Source: Bacillota bacterium
Lineage (GTDB): Bacteria; Bacillota; Bacilli; Bacillales; Cytobacillaceae
Assembly (NCBI GenBank): GCA_023387295.1
Contig: JAEWIG010000369.1
Location: 1-9,789 of the forward strand
Length of the DNA: 9,789 bases
Direction of reading: 5' to 3'
In this document: positions 1 through 5,560 of the stretch, in pieces
Layout of the letters: every line of letters starts with the position of its first letter
Position numbering within the stretch: the stretch's first letter is position 1
The notes under the pieces: model-generated
Database searches by the model: none
Seen by the model: the letters and a program-made list of their open reading frames with translations, nothing else
Told to the model about the DNA's origin: nothing
Translations under genes and position numbers: made by a program

Positions 1-969
1 GATTCGAAATCTGTTGTTAAAGCAATGGAAACACAGAAGCGTCTACCGGTTGTTTGGCTGCAATTTCAAGATTGTACCGGATGTTCCGAATCATTTATTA
101 GAACCACTCACCCGAAAGCTGAAAGCGTTTTACTAGATTTTATTTCACTTGAATATTCAGAGCTGCTGTCTTCTGCTGCAGGGCATCAAGTAGAATCTGC
201 CCTAGAGCAGGTTATGAAGGATTATGATGGCGAATATGTCCTTGCTGTTGAAGGAAGTATTCCGGAAGATGGAATTTATTCAACAGTAGGCGGTAAGTCA
301 AATAAAGATTTATTCCTTGAGGTTGCGAATGGTGCCAAAGCCATTATCTCATATGGAAGCTGTGCTTCATGGGGGGGCATTCCAGCAGCGTATCCTAATC
401 CTACAGGGGCCAAACCAATCACAAGCTTTGTAAAAAACAAACCAGTTATTTTAGTACCTGGTTGTCCACCAATTGCTGAAGTTATGACAGGAGTTATTGC
501 TCATATTATTACATTTGGACAAATTCCTGAGCTTGATCATCATGGTCGTCCAAAAGCGTTCTACCGACATCGAATCCATGATAAATGTAATCGCCGTGCG
601 TATTTTGATGCAGGGCTATTTGTTGAGTCGTTTGATGATGAAGGAGCCAAGCAAGGCTATTGCCTATATAAAGTAGGATGTAAGGGGCCAACAACGTATA
701 ATTCCTGCGCGGAAATGCGTTGGAACGGTGGCGTTAGTTACCCGATTCAAGCAGGAAATCCGTGTATTGGCTGTTCAGAAGAAGGGTTTTGGGATAATGG
801 TCCATTCTTTGTTAGACAAGCTAAGATTCCTAGTACACAGACTACCATTAACCCAGATAAGGTTGGGATAGCTGCGATGGCTGCGACGGCAGCGGGTGTA
901 GCTGTTCATGCCACAGCAACTGCAGTGAAGAAGAGAAACGATGACAAACGAGGTGGAAACGATGAGTGA
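1..969 (+). CDS. hyaA: [NiFe] hydrogenase small subunit (HyaA/HydA type), 5' partial
   Basis: Electron-transfer subunit of a membrane-bound uptake hydrogenase. It carries electrons from the Ni-Fe site through three Fe-S clusters towards cytochrome b. The frame is open back to base 1. Position 25 is an internal Met with no ribosome binding site before it, and it falls where Hyd-1-type proteins are cut after their Tat signal peptide, so the true start and signal lie left of the window. Counting from that Met, proximal cluster ligands are C17, C20 (DCTGC), C113 (GSCASWGG) and C147 (PGCPP). Distal 4Fe-4S ligands are H185, C188, C213 and C219. Medial ligands are C228, C247 and C250, with P240 (SYPIQ) where a fourth Cys would sit, so a 3Fe-4S cluster is expected. 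Residues about 279-300 form an Ala/Val-rich C-terminal anchor helix followed by a charged tail. Positions 19 and 118 are Gly, not the extra Cys of oxygen-tolerant enzymes. Confidence 0.96.
   Translation, partial: DSKSVVKAMETQKRLPVVWLQFQDCTGCSESFIRTTHPKAESVLLDFISLEYSELLSSAAGHQVESALEQVMKDYDGEYVLAVEGSIPEDGIYSTVGGKSNKDLFLEVANGAKAIISYGSCASWGGIPAAYPNPTGAKPITSFVKNKPVILVPGCPPIAEVMTGVIAHIITFGQIPELDHHGRPKAFYRHRIHDKCNRRAYFDAGLFVESFDDEGAKQGYCLYKVGCKGPTTYNSCAEMRWNGGVSYPIQAGNPCIGCSEEGFWDNGPFFVRQAKIPSTQTTINPDKVGIAAMAATAAGVAVHATATAVKKRNDDKRGGNDE
951..956 (+). promoter_or_regulatory. Ribosome binding site deciding the large-subunit start
   Basis: AGGTGG lies 5 bases before the ATG at 962, inside the end of the small-subunit gene. 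It favours 962 over the in-frame ATG at 941, which has only a weak purine stretch upstream. A start at 962 also gives the usual short N-terminus before the VDPITRIEGH motif. Confidence 0.7.
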
Positions 970-2686
970 ACGTATAGTAGTAGATCCAATAACGAGAATT
1001 GAAGGACATTTGCGAGTGGAAGCAGATATCGGAAGTGATGGTGTCATTAAGGATGCCTTTAGTTCGGGGACTTCTGTTCGCGGTATTGAATTAATTGTTC
1101 AGAATCGTGATCCTCGTGATGTATGGGCATTTATGCAAAGGGTATGTGGTGTTTGTACAACTACTCATGCTTTAGCCTCTATTCGTACAGTAGAAAACGC
1201 ACTTGATATTGCGATACCAAGAAATGCGCACTTAATAAGAGATATTATGAATGCAGCTGTGTTTGTTCATGATCATGTCGTGCATTTCTATCATCTTCAT
1301 GCACTTGATTGGGTGGATGTTGTAAGCGCTTTAGATGCTAATCCAGATGAAACATCCAAGATTGCTCAGTCCATCTCAAAATGGCCGAAATCGTCACCAG
1401 GTTATTTTGCAGATGTTCAAAATAAAATAAAGCGCCTAGTCGACAGTGGGCAGCTAGGTATTTTTGCTAATGGCTATTGGGGACATGAAGCGTATAAATT
1501 ACCACCGGAAGTAAACCTTTTAGCGGTGGCCCACTATTTAGAGGCTCTGGATTTACAAAAAGAAATTGTTAAGATTCATACGATTTTCGGTGGGAAAAAT
1601 CCACATCCGCACTATGTTGTTGGTGGGATGGCGACACCTATTGATATTAATAGTGATAATGGAATTCATGCTGAGAGGCTAATGCATATTTCACAGTTGA
1701 TTGACCAAGCGAAGGAGTTTGTAGAGCAGGTTTATATTCCAGACTTATTAGCAATCGGCTCCTATTATAAAGATTGGTTACATGGTGGAGGCATAAATAA
1801 TTACTTATGTTATGGAGATTTCTCTACTGGAGATGTAAATGATTTCGATTCATACCGTTTTCCAAGAGGAATTATCCTAGATGGAGATCTAACGAAGATC
1901 CATGATATTAATTTAACGGATCCAGAACATATTAAAGAATTTATTGACCACTCTTGGTATTCCTATGATGGAGGAGAAGGGGTAGGTGTTGGGAAGCATC
2001 CTTTTGAGGGTGAAACAACATTAAACTATACTGGTCCAAAACCACCTTATCAAAACCTGGATACGGATGAGAAGTATAGCTGGATAAAAGCGCCACGCTG
2101 GAAGGAAAAGCCGCTAGAAACAGGACCTTTAGCAAGAATTATGGTCGGATATGCTGCGGGTAAAGAAGATGTAGTCCAGTTAGTCGATGATACATTAAAG
2201 AAACTGAATATCCCACTTTCTGCCTTACATTCTGCATTAGGACGAACGATCGCTCGTGGATTAGAATCCGTTATTGTTGCAAAGTGGATGAGAACAGATA
2301 TGGATGAGCTTCTAAATAATATTAAGAACGGCGATCAGGTTACGTTTAACCGTTCGAAATGGGAGCCAGAAACATGGCCGAAGACTGCTAAAGGGGTTGG
2401 CTGGATGGAAGCACCTCGTGGAGCACTTGGCCATTGGGTAGAAATTGAAAATGGCAAGACAAAAACGTATCAAGCAATAGTTCCAACGACATGGAATGCG
2501 ACACCGCGTGACCATAATAATGCTATTGGTCCTTATGAAGCAGCCCTTATTGGAACACCACTACTAGATAAGGAAAAGCCGCTTGAAATTCTAAGAATTA
2601 TTCATTCATTTGATCCTTGTTTAGCATGTGCCGTTCACTTAACTGATTTAGAAAACGATAAAGTTACAGAAATTAGAATCGTTTAG
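962..2686 (+). CDS. hyaB: [NiFe] hydrogenase large (catalytic) subunit, precursor
   Basis: Catalytic subunit that splits H2 at the Ni-Fe(CN)2CO centre. It reads as 574 residues, normal for group 1 enzymes. The N-terminal signature VDPITRIEGH is at residues 8-17. The first nickel-ligand pair is C62/C65 in RVCGVCTTTHA, and the second is C553/C556 in DPCLACAVH. EAPRGALGHW (483-492) is the conserved Arg-containing loop over the active site. After H559 there is a 15-residue C-terminal extension (LTDLENDKVTEIRIV), the peptide normally removed by the dedicated endopeptidase after nickel insertion. The gene overlaps the small subunit by 8 bases (ATGAGTGA), which suggests translational coupling. It has no export signal of its own. 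In this family it is carried out of the cell with the small subunit's Tat signal. Confidence 0.97.
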   Translation: MSERIVVDPITRIEGHLRVEADIGSDGVIKDAFSSGTSVRGIELIVQNRDPRDVWAFMQRVCGVCTTTHALASIRTVENALDIAIPRNAHLIRDIMNAAVFVHDHVVHFYHLHALDWVDVVSALDANPDETSKIAQSISKWPKSSPGYFADVQNKIKRLVDSGQLGIFANGYWGHEAYKLPPEVNLLAVAHYLEALDLQKEIVKIHTIFGGKNPHPHYVVGGMATPIDINSDNGIHAERLMHISQLIDQAKEFVEQVYIPDLLAIGSYYKDWLHGGGINNYLCYGDFSTGDVNDFDSYRFPRGIILDGDLTKIHDINLTDPEHIKEFIDHSWYSYDGGEGVGVGKHPFEGETTLNYTGPKPPYQNLDTDEKYSWIKAPRWKEKPLETGPLARIMVGYAAGKEDVVQLVDDTLKKLNIPLSALHSALGRTIARGLESVIVAKWMRTDMDELLNNIKNGDQVTFNRSKWEPETWPKTAKGVGWMEAPRGALGHWVEIENGKTKTYQAIVPTTWNATPRDHNNAIGPYEAALIGTPLLDKEKPLEILRIIHSFDPCLACAVHLTDLENDKVTEIRIV

Positions 2687-2697
2687 GAGGGTTTCAA

Positions 2698-3489
2698 ATG
2701 ACAACCCCAAATCTTAATTCTAATCCTAATGAGTTGGTGCATGAAAACAGTGAGCTAGCCTATAAGCCAGAGAGGAAAGCAAAAATCCAGCATGTACAAG
2801 AAACAGTCGTAAAGGTACATGTATGGCAAATGCCTGTTAGAGTATTTCACTGGTTAAATGCTCTTTCTATTATTCTCTTAATGATTACTGGGATTTATAT
2901 CGGGAATCCATTTTTGGGAGCTACGATACCAGAGGATGCTTATTACTCTTTTGTAATGGGCTGGGCACGCTATATTCATTTCTTCTCAGCATTCTTGTTT
3001 ACGATTAACTTACTTGTACGCTGGTATTGGGTTTTTAAAGGGAATCGCTATGCCACGTCTAATCCATTTAGAAAAATTTTCTGGATTGAAACATGGGAAA
3101 CCGTTAAGTTTTATCTTTTCTTAAAAAACAAGAAACCTCACTATGTAGGCCATAATCCGCTTGCCCAATTAAGCTATTGGATTTTTATCGGCTTAGGCTC
3201 AATAGTGATGATTTTTACAGGCTATTTCTTATATTTTGAACCTCAGCCAGAATCATTTTTTGGAGCATTTTTCTTTGCATGGGTTCCCATTGTGTTCGGT
3301 GGGGATAGCTTTACTATCCGTTCCTTACATCATTTAGTTGCATGGAGCTTCATGATATTTATGGTTGTTCATATATATATGGCTTTCCGCGAAGACTTTT
3401 TACAACGCAATGGAACGATGTCTTCCATTTTTACAGGCTATAAAACAGAACCGAAAAAAGCAGTTGGTGAAAAAGATGAACAAAAATAA
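2698..3489 (+). CDS. hyaC: Hydrogenase cytochrome b subunit (HyaC type)
   Basis: Membrane di-heme cytochrome b that anchors the hydrogenase and passes electrons to the quinone pool (menaquinone if this is a Bacillus relative, which is inference). It has 263 residues. Hydrophobic segments run at about 53-70, 89-111, 158-179, 187-200 and 208-228. Likely heme ligands are H51 (RVFHWLNA), H94 (YIHFFSA), H211 (SLHHLVAW) and H225 (VVHIYMAFRED), the 14-residue gap between the last two being typical. The GHNPLAQ loop (151-157) and the REDF end of the last helix match HyaC closely. The N-terminus carries a polar leader of about 40 residues before the first helix, longer than in E. coli HyaC. The start is well supported by AGGAGGG at 2685-2691, seven bases before the ATG. 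Confidence 0.95.
   Translation: MTTPNLNSNPNELVHENSELAYKPERKAKIQHVQETVVKVHVWQMPVRVFHWLNALSIILLMITGIYIGNPFLGATIPEDAYYSFVMGWARYIHFFSAFLFTINLLVRWYWVFKGNRYATSNPFRKIFWIETWETVKFYLFLKNKKPHYVGHNPLAQLSYWIFIGLGSIVMIFTGYFLYFEPQPESFFGAFFFAWVPIVFGGDSFTIRSLHHLVAWSFMIFMVVHIYMAFREDFLQRNGTMSSIFTGYKTEPKKAVGEKDEQK
3466..3470 (+). promoter_or_regulatory. Ribosome binding site deciding the hydrogenase protease start
   Basis: GGTGA, five bases before the ATG at 3476, within the end of the cytochrome b gene. The longer in-frame reading from 3365 would add 37 residues read from cytochrome b sequence and is rejected. The start at 3476 places the family's GIGN motif near the N-terminus, as usual. Confidence 0.6.
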
Positions 3490-3964
3490 TAATGAAAAAA
3501 AAATAACTATTCTTGGAATTGGCAATACCCTCTATCAAGATGAGGGTATTGGTGTCCATATATTGCCGCTATTAGAAGAAAAGTTGTCAAATAATCCCGA
3601 AGTTGAAATTATTGAAGGGGCGACAGACGGACTCATGCTTTTGGAGTACGTTGAGGACGCAGAATATTTAATCATTATTGATGCTATTAATGCTGGAAAA
3701 CCAGGGGGAACGATTATTGCCTTAGAGGGTGATGAGATTCCGGCCTATTACGGCATTAAAATGTCCATTCATCAGATTGGTTTTCAAGAAGTATTATGGA
3801 CAGCCAAGTTTAGAGAGCGCTATCCAAAAAACATTATCATGTTTGGAATGCAGCCTACTTCGTTGGAGATAGGATTAGAGTTATCTCCAACCAATCAAGA
3901 TAATTTAGAAGAGTTGGCATCAAAAATAGTTGAACAAGTGAATGTTTGGAGTCCAGCCTCTTGA
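3476..3964 (+). CDS. hyaD: Hydrogenase maturation endopeptidase (HyaD/HybD family, peptidase M52)
   Basis: Cytoplasmic protease that checks for nickel in the large-subunit precursor and cuts off its C-terminal peptide, here probably after H559 of the upstream catalytic subunit. It has 162 residues, the normal family size. GIGNTLYQDEGIGVH (14-28) is the family signature. By alignment with E. coli HybD (E16, D62, H93), the nickel-sensing residues are E23, D69 (IIIDAINAG) and H99 (MSIHQIG). The gene starts 14 bases inside the cytochrome b gene, so it is likely translationally coupled, and it ends in a TTGA overlap with the next gene. Confidence 0.95.
   Translation: MNKNNNEKKITILGIGNTLYQDEGIGVHILPLLEEKLSNNPEVEIIEGATDGLMLLEYVEDAEYLIIIDAINAGKPGGTIIALEGDEIPAYYGIKMSIHQIGFQEVLWTAKFRERYPKNIIMFGMQPTSLEIGLELSPTNQDNLEELASKIVEQVNVWSPAS
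3948..3951 (+). promoter_or_regulatory. Possible ribosome binding site for the Rieske-like gene
   Basis: GGAG, nine bases before a TTG codon at 3961 that overlaps the preceding stop as TTGA. It is the best candidate start signal for the next gene. The other in-frame options, TTG 3946, ATG 3988 and ATG 4000, have no clear site before them. Confidence 0.4.
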
Positions 3965-4386
3965 ATCGATTACGTTTTTTTTCTGAAATGAAAAAAGGTA
4001 TGTTACAAACAGTCAAGGCTGTAAGTGAGCCGTTTTTGGAGGAGAAATTAGACCAGCTAGATCATGCTGTAGATTCAATTCTTCAACTAGAATGGGTTTT
4101 GCTAACGGAGGATATTGAGCTATTAGCGAAGGTTGAACAGCGATTTATTAATGGAAAGAATCTTATTGTTCTTCGAACAGGTGAAAGCATACAGGCAGTC
4201 AGCAGTATTTGTCCTGTATGCTCTAACCTGCTTTGTTTTTCAGAAGACAAGATGGAACTGAAGTGCTTAATATGTGAAAAAGAATATTCTTTTCATAATC
4301 AGTCAGGAGAGCTAGCTTTATGCTTCCATCCAATTCGAAAAAGGAATAATGCCTATGAAATCGGAATCAATGTAGATAGAACATAA
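3961..4386 (+). CDS. Rieske-fold-like protein with a four-cysteine CxxC...CxxC site, unknown role
   Basis: I do not recognise a named family. From TTG 3961 it reads as 141 residues. Residues about 1-60 look helical and polar, ending with acidic/hydrophobic VLLTEDIELLAK. Residues about 62-138 follow the Rieske layout: an R-F-x-x-G-K-x-x-x-V strand opening, R-T-G-E turn, Q-A-V-S-S then C84-P-V-C87, a 14-residue loop, C102-L-I-C105, E-Y-S-F and S-G-E. A true Rieske protein has C-x-H and C-x-x-H there; here both histidines are replaced by Cys, which predicts a zinc or rubredoxin-like iron site rather than 2Fe-2S. No signal peptide or membrane helix is seen, so it is probably cytoplasmic. Its place between the protease and hypA is where E. 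coli has hyaE/hyaF, suggesting a maturation or electron-transfer accessory role (inference). The start codon is uncertain: TTG 3946, ATG 3988 and ATG 4000 are alternatives. Confidence 0.8.
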   Translation: MNRLRFFSEMKKGMLQTVKAVSEPFLEEKLDQLDHAVDSILQLEWVLLTEDIELLAKVEQRFINGKNLIVLRTGESIQAVSSICPVCSNLLCFSEDKMELKCLICEKEYSFHNQSGELALCFHPIRKRNNAYEIGINVDRT

Positions 4387-4400
4387 TTACGCTTTTTAAT
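4387..4400 (+). repeat. Direct repeat, left copy
   Basis: TTACGCTTTTTAAT starts immediately after the stop codon of the Rieske-like gene. It matches the copy at 4514-4527 at 13 of 14 bases. The pair brackets an inverted repeat. Confidence 0.6.
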
Positions 4401-4407
4401 GTTAGCC

Positions 4408-4488
4408 AAAATCGTCGTTGGATTCATTGAGCAAGCCTCGATGTATGAAATAATCGTAAGCGCAGGGAAATGAAGCCGACGACATTTT
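4408..4488. repeat. Imperfect inverted repeat in the 155-bp non-coding gap
   Basis: The left arm 4408-4428 (AAAA, TCGTCG, G, TTCATT) is complementary to the right arm 4469-4488 (AATGAA, C, CGACGA, TTTT), with 2-3 base bulges and one mismatch: 17 paired positions around a 40-base loop. The gap 4387-4541 holds no credible gene. It is the only sizeable intergenic space in the window. The structure could be an RNA hairpin or processing site, or the remains of a small mobile repeat. There is no U-run directly after a compact GC-rich stem, so I do not call it an intrinsic terminator. Confidence 0.45.
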
Positions 4489-4513
4489 ACAAAGTAGATT
4501 ATTAGTAGGCGTT

Positions 4514-4527
4514 TTACGCTTTTCAAT
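4514..4527 (+). repeat. Direct repeat, right copy
   Basis: TTACGCTTTTCAAT matches the copy at 4387-4400 with one difference (C for T). It ends one base before the hypA ribosome binding site. Confidence 0.6.
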
Positions 4528-4533
4528 AAAGGA
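4528..4533 (+). promoter_or_regulatory. Ribosome binding site deciding the hypA start
   Basis: AAAGGA lies eight bases before ATG 4542. It overlaps the alternative in-frame ATG at 4533, so that earlier start has no site. The 4542 start also gives the obligatory Met-His-Glu N-terminus of HypA. Confidence 0.8.
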
Positions 4534-4541
4534 TGAACAGT

Positions 4542-4898
4542 ATGCATGAAATGGCACTTATGGGTGAAATATTGCAAGTAATAGAGAAGAGCTCAAAGGA
4601 AAAAGGGATTGGGAAAATTGATAAGGTTGAGCTAATAGTTGGTGAGATAAGCAATGTCATGCCAGATGCATTAACGATGGCTTTTGATATTTTCAAAGAG
4701 CAAAATCCCCATTTTATTTCGAAGGAAGCACAGCTTGTGATGCATATTGAGGAGGCACAAGCAGAATGTGTATTGTGCAGCTGTCAATATAAACCTGATC
4801 AACGAATAGCAGTCTGTCCAGATTGTCAGTTTCCCTCCGGAAAAATTACAGCAGGTGAAAGATTTGAAATATTGTCATATGAGGGGAGAGAAGGATAA
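4542..4898 (+). CDS. hypA: Hydrogenase nickel-insertion metallochaperone HypA
   Basis: Binds nickel and, with HypB, hands it to the large-subunit precursor once the Fe(CN)2CO group is in place. It has 118 residues, the normal size. The N-terminus MHEMAL supplies the nickel ligands (amino terminus, H2 and neighbouring E3). The structural zinc site is two CxxC pairs: C76/C79 (CVLC) and C92/C95 (CPDC), with an extra Cys at 81. VGEISNVMPDAL (33-44) is the family's central signature. The gene stands 155 bp after the Rieske-like gene, so it may be transcribed by read-through or from its own start, but no convincing promoter was seen in the gap. It ends in TAATG with the start of hypB. Confidence 0.97.
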   Translation: MHEMALMGEILQVIEKSSKEKGIGKIDKVELIVGEISNVMPDALTMAFDIFKEQNPHFISKEAQLVMHIEEAQAECVLCSCQYKPDQRIAVCPDCQFPSGKITAGERFEILSYEGREG

Positions 4899-5560
4899 TG
4901 AAAATAACATTAAGAACTGATGTTTTAACAAATAATAATAAAGCAGCTGAGTTTAATAGAAACATATTTAATGAACAAAAAATATTAGTCGTAAATATTA
5001 TGAGTTCTCCGGGTGCTGGAAAAACAACTCTCTTAGAGGAAACGGTTAGAGAGCTATCACCAAAATACAAGATTGCTGTTATTGAAGGAGATTTAGCAAC
5101 GGACATGGATGCCGAGCGCATTCGTGCTCTTGGGGCACAAGCTGTTCAAATCAATACACATGGTGGCTGTCATTTAGACGCGAGAATGGTAGCTGCGGCA
5201 TTGGGAGACCTGAATTTAGATGGAGTAAATATCATCTTTATTGAAAATGTGGGTAATCTTGTTTGTCCATCTGGTTATGATTTAGGTCAACATCATAAAG
5301 TAGCTGTGCTAAGTGTACCTGAGGGAAATGACAAGATTCCGAAATACCCAACGATGTTCATGAGGACAGAGCTAGTATTATTAAACAAACTCGATTTATT
5401 GCCTTATTTAGATTTTAGTGTTGATAGGGCAATTGAGGATTTAAAAGGAATTAATCCAGATTCAAAGCTTCTAGCTTTATCTGCCAAAACAAAAGAAGGC
5501 TTAGATGACTGGTTTGCTTGGATTGAAGGGGCTTATCATGCATGCCAACAACAGCAGTAA
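4898..5560 (+). CDS. hypB: Hydrogenase nickel-insertion GTPase HypB
   Basis: GTPase partner of HypA that drives nickel transfer to the large subunit. It has 220 residues. The P-loop SSPGAGKTT is at 36-44, IEGDLATD at 62-69 is a switch region, and NKLD at 163-166 gives guanine specificity. The metal site shared at the dimer interface is C91-H92 (THGGCHLDA), with C123 (NLVCPSG) nearby. The N-terminus has neither the CxxCGC high-affinity nickel motif of E. coli HypB nor the His-rich stretch of rhizobial proteins, so nickel storage there is not expected. It overlaps hypA by one base and hypF by 19 bases, and purine-rich GAGGGGAGAGAAGG precedes the start. Confidence 0.97.
   Translation: MKITLRTDVLTNNNKAAEFNRNIFNEQKILVVNIMSSPGAGKTTLLEETVRELSPKYKIAVIEGDLATDMDAERIRALGAQAVQINTHGGCHLDARMVAAALGDLNLDGVNIIFIENVGNLVCPSGYDLGQHHKVAVLSVPEGNDKIPKYPTMFMRTELVLLNKLDLLPYLDFSVDRAIEDLKGINPDSKLLALSAKTKEGLDDWFAWIEGAYHACQQQQ

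Noticed and set aside
941..961. Earlier in-frame ATG for the large subunit, adding seven residues
   Set aside because: Weak upstream purines, whereas AGGTGG fits ATG 962, and the extra residues are not typical of the family N-terminus.
3365..3475. Longer N-terminus for the hydrogenase protease
   Set aside because: These codons are an alternative frame of the cytochrome b end; the family starts just before the GIGN motif.
3961..4386. Rubredoxin (HoxR/HupI type)
   Set aside because: There are two CxxC pairs, but the spacing is 14 residues within about 140 residues, and the CP.CG/Y-D rubredoxin signature is missing; the Rieske layout fits better.
4469..4500. Rho-independent terminator at the end of the Rieske-like gene
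   Set aside because: The stem is interrupted, the loop is 40 bases, and only a four-T run follows; it does not resemble a compact terminator.
4486..4530. Possible sigma-A promoter before hypA (TTTACA at 4486-4491)
   Set aside because: No acceptable -10 box at 16-18 bases; the nearest TA-rich hexamers are at wrong distances.
4353..4577. Minus-strand open frame of 74 codons spanning the non-coding gap
   Set aside because: It runs into genes on both sides, with no ribosome binding site or recognisable motif; chance opening is more likely.
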